Origin: CAVPEW01 sp963703565
GTDB taxonomy: Bacteria; Actinomycetota; Acidimicrobiia; Acidimicrobiales; VFJN01
DNA length: 64,000 nt
Assembly: GCA_963703565.1 (NCBI GenBank)
Contig: CAVPEW010000075.1
Coordinates: forward strand, 80,428 to 144,427
Direction: 5' to 3'
Shown: piece by piece, positions 45,596 through 53,983 of the stretch
Layout: every line of letters begins with the position of its first letter
How positions within the stretch are numbered: the stretch's first letter is position 1
Notes under the pieces: model-generated
Seen by the model: only the letters and a program-made list of their open reading frames with translations
Told to the model about the DNA's origin: nothing
Database searches by the model: none
Position numbers and translations under genes: made by a program

Positions 45596-46189
45596 GTGGC
45601 GACCCGGGTGCTGGTCATCGACAACTACGACAGCTTCGTCTACAACCTCGTGCAGTACCTCGGTGAGCTGGGCGCCCAGCCCGAGGTGCACCGCCACGAC
45701 GAGCTGACCCTCGACCAGATCGAGGCCCTCTCGCCCGATGCCGTGCTCATCTCGCCCGGGCCGGGACGCCCCGAGGACGCCGGGCTGTCCAACGACGTCA
45801 TCCGATCATTCGCCGGGCGAGTACCGATCCTGGGCGTGTGCCTCGGCCACCAGTGCATCGGCCAGGTCTTCGGGGGCGAGGTGGTGCGGGCGTCGACGAT
45901 CATGCACGGCAAGACCTCGCTCGTGCGACACGACGGGGCCGGGGTGTTCGCCGGCTTGCCCAACCCCCTCGAGGCGACCCGCTACCACTCGCTCGTGGTC
46001 GAGCCGTCCACGGTTCCCGATGTCCTCGAGGTGACGGCACGCACCGACGACGGCACGATCATGGGGCTGCGCCATCGTGAGCTCGCCGTGCACGGCGTGC
46101 AGTTCCACCCCGAGTCGATCCTCAGCACCGCAGGCCACGACCTGTTGGCCAACTTCTTGCGCCTGGCGAGCCCGGTCGCCACCCGCTGA
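45596..46189 (+). CDS. trpG: Anthranilate / aminodeoxychorismate synthase glutamine amidotransferase
   Basis: Class-I glutamine amidotransferase subunit (197 residues) that supplies ammonia for anthranilate (tryptophan) or 4-amino-4-deoxychorismate (folate) synthesis. It starts VLVIDNYDSFVYNLVQYL. The catalytic triad is Cys in GVCLGHQCIGQ (about 80) and His/Glu in VQFHPESIL (about 173). GTG at 45596. TrpG and PabA cannot be separated here because no synthase subunit is adjacent. Confidence 0.9.
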   Translation: MATRVLVIDNYDSFVYNLVQYLGELGAQPEVHRHDELTLDQIEALSPDAVLISPGPGRPEDAGLSNDVIRSFAGRVPILGVCLGHQCIGQVFGGEVVRASTIMHGKTSLVRHDGAGVFAGLPNPLEATRYHSLVVEPSTVPDVLEVTARTDDGTIMGLRHRELAVHGVQFHPESILSTAGHDLLANFLRLASPVATR

Positions 46190-46207
46190 CGCGGCCGCGC
46201 GGCCGGC

Positions 46208-46227
46208 CCCTGACGTCAGCGTCAGGG
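46208..46227. terminator. Small hairpin between convergent trpG and pknB
   Basis: An 8-base inverted repeat (46208-46215 and 46220-46227) around TCAG, overlapping the pknB stop codon. Possible bidirectional terminator; a GC-rich stretch GCGGCCGCGC precedes it. Confidence 0.45.
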
Positions 46228-48105
46228 AACCAGGCGCCCGATCACCACCTCCACGGTCGACCCCGGCGGAGCCGAGGCGCCTCCGGCGGGGGTCTGATCG
46301 ATCACTCGGCCGTCCTCGGACGGGTCGGTCGTGTCCTGCTCGGTGGCCTTCGCCTTGAACCCTGCGGACTCGATCTCGTTTATGGCACTGGCCTCCGAGG
46401 CGCCCACCACCGAGGGGACCGTGGCCTGCGACGGGCCGTTGGACACGATCAGGTCGACGGTGGTGCCCGGCGGTTGGGTGCTGCCCTCGGGAGGATCGGT
46501 ACCGATGACCTGACCCGCGAGCACCGTGTCCGAGGGTTGCTCGGTGGTCGAACCGACCTCGAACCCGGCGGCCCCGAGGCGGTTGGACGCCTGGGCGACG
46601 CTGAGCCCGGCCACAGAGGGGACCGCCACCGGCGCCGGGCCCGAGGAGACATCGAGGCGCACGACCGACCCCGGCGCGACTTCGACTCCCTCCGCGGGGG
46701 CTTGGCGCAGTACCTGGCCGACGGGAGCCTCGTCGTCGGGCACGTCGTTGCGCTGGACCACGAAGCCCGCGGCCTCCAAGGTCGCCCGGGCCTGGTCGAA
46801 CGGGACGCCCACCACCCCCGGGACGGCCTGGGGCTTCGGGCCCGAGCTGTAGACGAGGCGCACAGTGGAGCCCTCCTCGGCCTTCCCCGTGGCGGGGTCC
46901 TGGGAGATCACCTCGTTCGCCGGGCGGTCGGACTCTCGAGGTTCGGCGCTCACTTCGAACCCTTTGGTCTCCAACACGGCAGTGGCCTGCTCCAGCGTCT
47001 GTCCGACGACCGGGGGAACCTCGACCATGGGGGCGTCGTCGTCGCCCACGCCCAGTGCTCGCGCCAGCAGGAACACGATCAGGGCCACAGCCGCCAACCC
47101 GGCGAGGATCCCCACGACGAACCAGGGCGACGAACGTCGCTCGGGTTCATCGGGCGCAGCCCGCTGCACGGCGGTGCCCTGGTATGCGGTGGTCGCATCG
47201 GTGGCCGCCAGCACCCCGGTGGCGGCCGGGTCGAGCGGAGGGGTCATCACCGGTTCGGCCACGATGTCCGCGCCGCGACGGAAGCGCCGCAGGTCGTCGC
47301 GCAGATCCTCGGCGGCCGGGTAGCGGTTGGCCGGGTTCTTGGCGAGGCACTTGGCCACGATGGCCTCCAACGCACGCGGGACCCCCGGGTCCTGCTGGCG
47401 CGGCGACGGTGGTGTCTCGTTCACGTGCTTGTAGGCGATCGCGATGGGGCTGTCCCCGCTGAAGGGCGGGCGGCCGACGAGGAGCTCGTACAGGACGCAG
47501 CCAAGGCTGTAGATGTCCGAGCGGGGGTCGACGGCTTGGCCCCGCGCCTGCTCGGGGGAGAAGTACGTGGCGGTGCCCATGACCGTGCCGGCCTGGGTGA
47601 GGTTGTCGCCGGGCGCCGCCTCGATTGCACGGGCGATGCCGAAGTCGGTGACCTTGACCTGACCCGAGGGGGTGATCAGCACGTTGCCCGGCTTCACGTC
47701 GCGGTGCACGACCCCGTTGCGGTGGGCGAAGCCCAGCCCGGCGGCAACGTCGGCGATGACATCGGCGGCACGGTCGGGATGCAGCGGACCCTCGGCGCGC
47801 ACGATCTCGGCCAGGCTGCGCCCGTCGACGAACTCCATGACGATGAAGTAGGTGCCCTCGGCCTCGCCCCAGTCGTACACGCCCACGATGTTGGGGTGAT
47901 TGAGGTTCGCGGCCGCCTGGGCCTCGCGGCGGAAGCGCTCCACGAAGCTCGGGTCGGTGGCGAACTCCGGGAACAGGACCTTGACCGCCACGGGCCGGTC
48001 GAGCAGCTGGTCGCGGGCGAGGTGGACCTCGGCCATGCCTCCACGCCCGATGCGGCGGTGCAGCTCGTAGCGACCGTTGAAGATCCGGGGACCGGTTTGG
48101 GACAT
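46222..48105 (-). CDS. pknB: Ser/Thr protein kinase PknB with PASTA domains
   Basis: Transmembrane kinase that senses peptidoglycan fragments and phosphorylates cell-wall and division proteins. The 627 residues comprise a kinase domain (1-270: GRGGMAEV, VAVKVLF with Lys 42, VVHRDVKPGNVL, VTDFGIA, and an activation loop with TGTATYFSPEQARG-like residues), a basic linker, one membrane helix (about 330-350), and four extracellular PASTA repeats, each starting VP-VVG/VAG. It is the last gene of the fhaA-to-pknB cluster; the single kinase replaces the pknA-pknB pair of mycobacteria. Confidence 0.95.
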   Translation of the reverse strand: MSQTGPRIFNGRYELHRRIGRGGMAEVHLARDQLLDRPVAVKVLFPEFATDPSFVERFRREAQAAANLNHPNIVGVYDWGEAEGTYFIVMEFVDGRSLAEIVRAEGPLHPDRAADVIADVAAGLGFAHRNGVVHRDVKPGNVLITPSGQVKVTDFGIARAIEAAPGDNLTQAGTVMGTATYFSPEQARGQAVDPRSDIYSLGCVLYELLVGRPPFSGDSPIAIAYKHVNETPPSPRQQDPGVPRALEAIVAKCLAKNPANRYPAAEDLRDDLRRFRRGADIVAEPVMTPPLDPAATGVLAATDATTAYQGTAVQRAAPDEPERRSSPWFVVGILAGLAAVALIVFLLARALGVGDDDAPMVEVPPVVGQTLEQATAVLETKGFEVSAEPRESDRPANEVISQDPATGKAEEGSTVRLVYSSGPKPQAVPGVVGVPFDQARATLEAAGFVVQRNDVPDDEAPVGQVLRQAPAEGVEVAPGSVVRLDVSSGPAPVAVPSVAGLSVAQASNRLGAAGFEVGSTTEQPSDTVLAGQVIGTDPPEGSTQPPGTTVDLIVSNGPSQATVPSVVGASEASAINEIESAGFKAKATEQDTTDPSEDGRVIDQTPAGGASAPPGSTVEVVIGRLVP

Positions 48106-48162
48106 GGCGGGCGACAGCCTAATGATCGGTGGTGGAGGGCCCCGGGCCCGGGGAGGCGTGCT

Positions 48163-49665
48163 TCACCCGGGCCCGACCGGCGTGGTCGGCTCGGCTGCGG
48201 GCGGAGCCGGAGGTCGCAGCGCGGCCTCCAGGATCGCCCTGGCGATCGGTGCCGCCACCCGGCCGCCAGTCTGCTCGGAGGCGCCGGGCTGGCCCTCCAC
48301 CAACACCGCCACCGCCACCTCGGCGGCCCCTCCCTCGGGACCGGCCCAACCGACGATCCAGGCGTGGGAGCGGGGTTCCGGCGTCCCGAGCTGCGCCGTG
48401 CCGGTCTTGCCACCCACAGAGAAGCCGGCGATGGCCAGGCGTGACGCGGTGCCGCCGCGCACCACGCCAACCATCGCGTCTCGCATGGTCGCTGCCGTGC
48501 CCGGGTCCATCGCGGTGGTCCACACCTCGGGGTCGAACGAGTCGACGACGTCGCCGTCGGGGTCCACCACACGTTCGAGCACGTGGGGCGCCATGACGGT
48601 GCCTCCGTTGGCGATCGCTCCGGCCACCATGGCCATCTGCAGCGGAGTGGCCGACACGTCGTTCTGGCCGATCGCGGACTGGGCCAGCGCGGGCAGGTTG
48701 CGTTCGAAGTCGGTCGGGAACGTGGAGGCGACTCCGCCCGGCAGGTCGATCGGCGGGACCCGGTTGAACCCGTAGGCCTCGGCGGTGTCGATCATCGCGT
48801 CGGGACCCACCTCGACGCCCATCCGGGCGAAGGCCGCGTTGCACGACTCGGCCAGGATGTCGAAGAGGCGACCACCGCAGGTCGACCCGCCGAAGTTGCG
48901 CAGCGGGCGGTTCGTCCCCGGCGCGGTGTACCCCGAGGAGGGGGGATAGGAGGGTGCATCGGGGGTTACGGCGCCCGAGCGCAGCCCGGCGGTGCCGGTC
49001 ACCAGCTTGAAGGTGGACCCGGGGAAGAAGCGCTCCTGGTAGGCCCGGGACCGTCTGGGCCTCTCCGGGCTGGCGTCGAGCAGGGTCTGCACCTCGGCGG
49101 CCCTGGCGGTGTCGTGATCGGCGAGCAGGTTGGGGTCGTAGGAGGGGAAGGACCACAGGGCCAGGATCGAGCCGTCGCGGGGGTCGATCGCGACCACCGA
49201 GCCCTCCCGACCGGCGAGCTGGTCACGGGCGAGGCGCTGCAGGTCGGCTCGCAGCGTGAGCTCGACGTTGCCGACGCGGTCCTCGTCTACGAAGAGGTCC
49301 GACAGGCTCTTCAGGCGCAGCTCGCTGGTCTGCCCGGCGAGCTCGTCGTTGTAGGTCCGTTCGACCCCGGTGCTGCCCAGAGAGAAGCTGTAGTAGCCGG
49401 TGACGGCCGCGAACAGCTCGCCCTCGGGGTACTGGCGCTGGAGCTCGAAGCGATCGGAGGACGGCACAGAGCGTGCGACGACCACGCCGTCGGCGGTGCC
49501 GACCGTGCCCCTGGGTCGACTGAAGTCGCGCAGGATCTCACGGGTGTTGTTGGGGTTGTCGTTGAGCGACGAGGCGTCGAAGACGCTGATGCGGTTGAGC
49601 TGGACGAACAGGAGCACGAAGCAGCACAGCAACCCGATGCCCAGCAGGCGGATCTGACGGGTCAC
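48163..49665 (-). CDS. pbpA: Penicillin-binding protein, PbpA type (transpeptidase)
   Basis: Class-B PBP, 500 residues, membrane-anchored at the N-terminus (LLGIGLLCCFVLLFVQL). Dimerisation region, then transpeptidase domain with SxxK in FFPGSTFKLVTG (about 220), SxN in AESCNAAFARMG (about 270) and KTG in GGKTGTAQLG (about 425). It cross-links peptidoglycan with the FtsW/RodA protein, whose gene overlaps it by 4 bases. The C-terminal tail is proline-rich. Confidence 0.94.
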   Translation of the reverse strand: MTRQIRLLGIGLLCCFVLLFVQLNRISVFDASSLNDNPNNTREILRDFSRPRGTVGTADGVVVARSVPSSDRFELQRQYPEGELFAAVTGYYSFSLGSTGVERTYNDELAGQTSELRLKSLSDLFVDEDRVGNVELTLRADLQRLARDQLAGREGSVVAIDPRDGSILALWSFPSYDPNLLADHDTARAAEVQTLLDASPERPRRSRAYQERFFPGSTFKLVTGTAGLRSGAVTPDAPSYPPSSGYTAPGTNRPLRNFGGSTCGGRLFDILAESCNAAFARMGVEVGPDAMIDTAEAYGFNRVPPIDLPGGVASTFPTDFERNLPALAQSAIGQNDVSATPLQMAMVAGAIANGGTVMAPHVLERVVDPDGDVVDSFDPEVWTTAMDPGTAATMRDAMVGVVRGGTASRLAIAGFSVGGKTGTAQLGTPEPRSHAWIVGWAGPEGGAAEVAVAVLVEGQPGASEQTGGRVAAPIARAILEAALRPPAPPAAEPTTPVGPG

Positions 49666-50993
49666 GCGCGGACCCTGCCGTGGACGCCGGCAGCGTCGGA
49701 TGCGGCCGGGGAGGGTCGGTCCGAGATGCGGATCAGCAGAGCCACAAGCACGTAGTTGGCAACCAGCGACGACCCCCCGTAGGACATGAACGGCAAGGTG
49801 ACCCCGGTCAGGGGCAGGAGGCGCACGACTCCGCCGATGATGATGAACGCCTGCACTCCCAGCAGGGTGGTGAGCCCGGTGGCCAGCAGGCGCTCGAAGG
49901 GCGCGGCGGCTCTCAGGGCGATGCGCAACCCGGCCCCGACCATCAAGACGTAGGCGACCAGGACAGCGCTCGACCCGACCAGGCCGAGCTCCTCGCCCAC
50001 CGCCGCGAAGATGAAGTCGGTCTCGACGTACGGGATGCGCGTGGGGCTGCCCAGGCCCAGGCCGGTGCCGGTGACACCGCCGGCGGCGAACGCGAACTGG
50101 GACTCCACGATCTGGTAGCCGTCACCCTTTGGGTCCTGCCAGGGATCCAGCCAGACGTCGACGCGGTCCTGCACGTGGGTGAACTGGCTGTGTGCGAACA
50201 GGGCACCGGCGGCGAAGAGCAGCACGCCAACCGCCAGGTAGGCGCCGCGCTCGGTGGAGACCCACAGCAGGGCCACGAAGAGGGCGAAGAACAGCAGCGA
50301 CGAGCCGAGATCGCGCTCGGCGACCATGACCACCAGCGAGATGCCCCATGCCCCCAGCACCGGCCCGAGGTGCTTGAGGTCGGGCAGCGCGAACGGGCCG
50401 ATACGCCGGGTGCTGACCGCGAGCAACTCACGCTTCTCGACCAGGTAGGAGGCAAAGAACACGGCCAACGCGATCTTGGCGAACTCACCGGGCTGGAAGC
50501 TCACCGGGCCCAGCCGGGCCCAGATCCGAGCCCCGTTGATGGAGGTTCCCAGGCCCGGCAGCAGTGGGAGCAGGAGCAGGCCCACCCCGGCGAACCCGAT
50601 CGTGTACCGGTAGCGCTCGAGGTCGCGGACGCGCCGGAGCACCACGAGCGTGGCGACCATGGCCACGATGCCGACCGCGGCCCAACCCGCCTGCAGGCCG
50701 GCGAGACCCTGCGGGTCGGCGCGGGCCTCGTCGAGGCGCACGATGAACACGTAGCCCAGGCCGTTGAGCAGGCCCGCGACAGGCACCAGGGTGGGGTCGG
50801 CCTCGGGGGCGAGCCGCCGGATCGCGACGTGGGCGGCGATCTGCAGCCCGGCGACCACGGCCAGGAAGGGCACGATGTTGGCCGGGATCGTGGCTTCCTC
50901 GGCGAGGCTGGCCAGCACATAGGCACCGACGGTGAACAGCGTGCCCAGCAGGATCAGCCCGAGCTCGGTGTTGCGTCGCACGGCGCGCAGCAT
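49662..50993 (-). CDS. FtsW/RodA/SpoVE family peptidoglycan polymerase
   Basis: SEDS-family glycosyltransferase with about 10 membrane segments, 443 residues. Visible SEDS landmarks are SINGARIWARLGPVSFQPGEFAK, a conserved loop, and TGVTLPFMSYGGSSLVANY near the C-terminus. It is coupled to pbpA (4-base overlap), forming the usual SEDS-PBP pair. In mycobacteria the gene in this position is rodA, which makes elongation wall; FtsW-type division function cannot be ruled out. Confidence 0.93.
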   Translation of the reverse strand: MLRAVRRNTELGLILLGTLFTVGAYVLASLAEEATIPANIVPFLAVVAGLQIAAHVAIRRLAPEADPTLVPVAGLLNGLGYVFIVRLDEARADPQGLAGLQAGWAAVGIVAMVATLVVLRRVRDLERYRYTIGFAGVGLLLLPLLPGLGTSINGARIWARLGPVSFQPGEFAKIALAVFFASYLVEKRELLAVSTRRIGPFALPDLKHLGPVLGAWGISLVVMVAERDLGSSLLFFALFVALLWVSTERGAYLAVGVLLFAAGALFAHSQFTHVQDRVDVWLDPWQDPKGDGYQIVESQFAFAAGGVTGTGLGLGSPTRIPYVETDFIFAAVGEELGLVGSSAVLVAYVLMVGAGLRIALRAAAPFERLLATGLTTLLGVQAFIIIGGVVRLLPLTGVTLPFMSYGGSSLVANYVLVALLIRISDRPSPAASDAAGVHGRVRA

Positions 50994-52291
50994 CAGGGTG
51001 GCGCCGTCGTCGTAGGCGCGACGGTGGCGGGGGGCCCGACCGTCGTGGAGCTCGAGGTGGTGGTGCTAGCGGCCCGCTCGGCTCGCGCCATGTCGGTCTG
51101 GAGGTTGGCCAGGAAGCGCCGGGCGTCGCCGAGGTCCGCCTGCTCTCGCCGTGCCTCGACCCGGTCGAGCGCGGGGCCCGGCAACTCGTCGCGCCGGATG
51201 CCGGTGCGCTGCTCGATCGTGGCGTCGAACCAGAGCACGCCATCAGGTCGGCCCTGCCAGATGACGACCTCGTCGCCGTCGAAGCCCACGAAGTAGCTGG
51301 ACGTGGCGTACCACCGCACGGCGAGCGCAGCCCCACCCAGCACGGCCACGAGCGCGGCGACGAAGGCAGCGACTCGCCAGGTCAGCCGCGTACGGGGGGC
51401 GTCAGGGTCGCTCGCCCGACGCCGCCGGGACCGTGCGGGGCGCTCCGCGGCCGGAGGGGCGGACCCCTCCGGGATGGCCGCGGTGAAGCCGGCGAGGTCG
51501 ACGGGGCGTGACGAGATCGCCGAGGGGGCCGCCAGCGCGGAGTCGCCGTCCTCGACCACGTCGACGACCACCACCGTCACGTTGTCGTGGCCGCCGGCGT
51601 CGACGGCCTGGCGGACCAGCTCCCCTGCGGCGTCGTCGGGGTCATCGCGGTAGCGGCGCAGAACGGCGGTGATGCGGTCGGCGCTGAGCTCGTTGAACAG
51701 GCCGTCGCTGCACAGCACGTACCGGTCGCCGGCACAGAGGTCGACCATCCACATGTCGACCTGGACCTGGTCGAAGACGCCCAGGACGCGGGTCAGGATG
51801 TTGCGCTGCGGATGCCGCTCGGCCTCGCCGGGGTCGAGGCGACCCTCGCGGACCATGTCGGCGACCATCGAGTGGTCCTCGGTGAGCTGAGTGAGCCCGC
51901 CGGCACGGAACAGGTAGGCGCGGGAGTCGCCGACGTTGGCGATGACGATGCGATCGAGGTCGCCGTCGCCCTCGTCGACCGGCATGAGGGCTGCCGCGGT
52001 GACGGTGGTGCCCATGCCACGCAGCTCGGGGTCGTCGCTGGCCCGACGGTGGATGGCCTCGTTGGCGGACTCCACGGCGGCGGCGAGCACGGCCGGCTCG
52101 GGGACGTCGTAGGCGCCGGTGATGGTGTCGATGGCGATGCGCGAGGCGACCTCACCGCCCCGTGCCCCACCCATGCCATCGGCGACCACGAACAGGTCGC
52201 TCTCAGTGGCGACGGCGAAGCTGTCCTGGTTCTCGGACCGCACGCGGCCGGTGTCGGTGGCGGCGCCGGCACGCAACCGGACCGAGGTCAT
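50993..52291 (-). CDS. pstP: PP2C-type protein phosphatase PstP
   Basis: Metal-dependent Ser/Thr phosphatase that reverses PknB phosphorylation. The catalytic domain (1-235) has ENQDSFAV, VVADGMGGARGG, YVLCSDGLFNEL and GGHDNVTVVVV, the four PP2C metal motifs. It is followed by a linker, one membrane helix (about 310-330) and an extracytoplasmic region with a Thr/Ser-rich tail. It shares one base with the FtsW/RodA start and 4 bases with fhaB. Confidence 0.94.
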   Translation of the reverse strand: MTSVRLRAGAATDTGRVRSENQDSFAVATESDLFVVADGMGGARGGEVASRIAIDTITGAYDVPEPAVLAAAVESANEAIHRRASDDPELRGMGTTVTAAALMPVDEGDGDLDRIVIANVGDSRAYLFRAGGLTQLTEDHSMVADMVREGRLDPGEAERHPQRNILTRVLGVFDQVQVDMWMVDLCAGDRYVLCSDGLFNELSADRITAVLRRYRDDPDDAAGELVRQAVDAGGHDNVTVVVVDVVEDGDSALAAPSAISSRPVDLAGFTAAIPEGSAPPAAERPARSRRRRASDPDAPRTRLTWRVAAFVAALVAVLGGAALAVRWYATSSYFVGFDGDEVVIWQGRPDGVLWFDATIEQRTGIRRDELPGPALDRVEARREQADLGDARRFLANLQTDMARAERAASTTTSSSTTVGPPATVAPTTTAPP

Positions 52292-52756
52292 GACAGCTCC
52301 ATGATCGTGTTGCCGATCTGGAGCTGGTCACCGCGCCCGATCACCATCGGACCGGTCACCTTGCGCCGGTTGAGGTAGGTGCCGTTGGTCGAGCCGAGGT
52401 CCTCGACGAACCAGCGCCCGTCGCGCGCGAAGACCCGAGCGTGGAGCTGGCTCGCGTAGTTGTCGTCGAGGGTCACCTGGCAGCCCGCGGCGCGCCCGAC
52501 GGTGCAGCTCGTCGCTCAGCGAGAAGGTTCGACCCTTGAGATCCTCGGGGGCGACGATCCGCAGCTGGCCGCCTGCCTGGCGGGACCGGCGCCGGGAACG
52601 GCGCTCGCGCCGGGCGCGGGCGGCCGCCGGGGGCACTGCCTCGAAGGCGGCCGGCGCCCGCAGCTCCGCCCAGACGGCTCGCAGTACGCGCAGGAAGAAG
52701 AGGTAGAGGAGAGCGAGCAGGAAGATCTTGAGCAGGTTGAGCAGCTGGTCGGGCAC
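52288..52756 (-). CDS. fhaB: FHA domain protein FhaB/FipA (one-base frameshift)
   Basis: Membrane-anchored phosphothreonine-binding protein that links PknA/B to division proteins. The N-terminal half (GTG at 52756; LLKIFLLALLYLFFLRVL helix; basic linker; GRTFSLSDEL) and the FHA core (VTLDDNYASQLHARVFARDG, VEDLGSTNGTYLN, RGDQLQIG) lie in different frames. Removing one base in GCAGCTC (plus strand, 52504-52510) restores SDELTVGRAAGCQVTLDD, the canonical FHA sequence, and about 155 residues. Overlaps pstP by ATGA. Confidence 0.87.
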
Positions 52757-52763
52757 GGCGGGC

Positions 52764-53423
52764 CTAGGACGCCTCGAACCGCAGTCGGGTGTTGCCGAAG
52801 GTCAGCTCGTCACCGTCTCGCAGCACATGGCGCTCCACGCGCACGCCGTTGACCCGGGTGCCATTGGTCGAGCCGAGGTCGACGAGGCAGAAGTGGTCGC
52901 CTTCAGGACGGATCTCGGCGTGGTTGCGGCTCACGTTGGGATCGGCCAGCACGATGTTGGACTCCGGGTGGCGGCCGACGGCGATGACGTGCTCCTCGAT
53001 GGTGAAGCGGTCACCGCTCGGCAGCACGAGCGAACCGGCGCCAGCTCCACCGGCGCCCTCGACCAGCCGGGAGCCGATGCGGAACTGGCCGGTGGAGAGG
53101 TCGTCGTTGCGTGCGAGGTCCACCTCGACGGGCCCCATGAAGGTGTAGCCCTCGTCGCGGGCGTGCTCACGCGCCGCCTCGGCCAGTTCGCGACCGAGGC
53201 TGTCGTGGACGCCTTCGAACTGCTGGTGGTCCGAGGGGGCCAGCTCGATCCGGAAGGCGTTGGGCACCACGATCGCGCCCCGCACTCCGACCGAGCGGCC
53301 GTCGTCCATCTCGCGCACGAGCCGACGACCGAGCTCGACGGGGCGCAGACCGGATTTGAAGGCCCGGGCGAACGCTCCCTCGACCATGCGCTCGAGGCGC
53401 CGCTCGAACCCTCGGATCCCCAT
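52764..53423 (-). CDS. fhaA: FHA domain protein FhaA (DUF3662-FHA)
   Basis: A 219-residue cytoplasmic regulator of peptidoglycan synthesis. The N-terminal DUF3662 domain (FERRLERMVEGAFARAFKSG to EHARDEGYTFMGPVEV, about 1-105) is followed directly by a C-terminal FHA domain (AVGRHPESNIVLADPNVSRNH, LVDLGSTNGTRVNG), which binds phosphothreonine. The mycobacterial protein has a long low-complexity linker that is almost absent here. ATG at 53423 starts the cluster; fhaB follows after 7 bases. Confidence 0.92.
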   Translation of the reverse strand: MGIRGFERRLERMVEGAFARAFKSGLRPVELGRRLVREMDDGRSVGVRGAIVVPNAFRIELAPSDHQQFEGVHDSLGRELAEAAREHARDEGYTFMGPVEVDLARNDDLSTGQFRIGSRLVEGAGGAGAGSLVLPSGDRFTIEEHVIAVGRHPESNIVLADPNVSRNHAEIRPEGDHFCLVDLGSTNGTRVNGVRVERHVLRDGDELTFGNTRLRFEAS

Positions 53424-53514
53424 CGGGCCGAAGGCTACCGGTGCCCGCCCAGGGAGCCCGGCGCACGAGCTGGCCGGGGAGGCGACCCCGTCCGCTACGC
53501 TCCCTGGTCCACTC

Positions 53515-53598
53515 GGGCGAGTGGCGGAATCGGCAGACGCGCTGGCTTCAGGTGCCAGTGTCCGCAAGGACGTGGGGGTTCAAGTCCCCCCTCGCCCA
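53515..53598 (+). tRNA. tRNA-Leu (anticodon CAG)
   Basis: Complete cloverleaf: acceptor GGGCGAG (53515-53521) pairs with CTCGCCC (53591-53597); anticodon arm CTGGC/GCCAG with anticodon CAG at 53549-53551; a long class-II variable arm (TGTCC-GCAA-GGACG-type); and T-arm GGGGG-TTCAAGT-CCCCC. Discriminator base A at 53598; the CCA end is not encoded. It reads CTG codons. It is the probable integration site of the element that follows. Confidence 0.95.
53575..53598 (+). other. Putative attachment site (attL core) in the tRNA-Leu 3' end
   Basis: The T-arm and acceptor 3' half of tRNA-Leu are the usual core of actinobacterial tyrosine-integrase attachment sites, and integrase genes start just downstream. 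The matching copy (attR) is not found in the rest of the window, so the exact core and the other end of the element are unknown. Confidence 0.4.
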
Positions 53599-53646
53599 CT
53601 CCAAAGGTCCTGGTCAGGGCGTTGTCGGAGGCCCGAAAACCCCCGA

Positions 53647-53666
53647 TCTCTACCGGGTCTCTACCG
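53647..53666 (+). repeat. Two TCTCTACCG direct repeats beside the attachment site
   Basis: TCTCTACCG occurs at 53647-53655 and 53658-53666, 11 bases apart, followed by CCGAA-CA-TTCGG. Helically phased short repeats near an att core are typical integrase arm-type or excisionase sites; here this is only a positional inference. Confidence 0.35.
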
Positions 53667-53692
53667 AACATTCGGTGGAAGGGAGGCCGAAC

Positions 53693-53953
53693 GTGGCAGC
53701 GAGCCAGGTCACCGACCTCCGGAAGCGACGCATCGAGCGGCTCGCCGACGAGCTGGAGCCGTACCTTCGGCGCGGCCATGCCATCGTCGATGTCGAGCGA
53801 GTCCCTTCCGCTGATGAGTGGCGCGCTGCGGCGCGCCTCGCCGCCCGACGCAACGGGTGGCAGGTCCGCACCGGGATGAGTCGGGGCCAAGGCCGAGCGT
53901 TCGCGGTCCGGGTCGACCCGGAGTTCGAGCAGCGTTGGAACGGCTCGCCCTGA
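53693..53953 (+). CDS. Small hypothetical protein at the element's left end
   Basis: An 86-residue basic protein from a GTG at 53693 after GGAAGGGAGGCC. It reads as an N-terminal helix (TDLRKRRIERLADELEPYL), a short strand-turn (AIVDVERVPSADEW) and a helix-strand unit rich in Arg (AARLAARRNGW, GQGRAFAVRVDP). I do not recognise the family. It is the gene nearest the attachment site and is transcribed into the element, where recombination-directionality factors or small DNA-binding proteins are often found. Confidence 0.65.
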   Translation: MAASQVTDLRKRRIERLADELEPYLRRGHAIVDVERVPSADEWRAAARLAARRNGWQVRTGMSRGQGRAFAVRVDPEFEQRWNGSP

Positions 53954-53983
53954 CGCTGGGTGATCTCCCGCTGCTCGAGGGTG

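Noticed and set aside
53664..53675. CCGAA-CA-TTCGG near the attachment site as a LexA (SOS) box
   Set aside because: The central spacing is too short for the actinobacterial LexA consensus.
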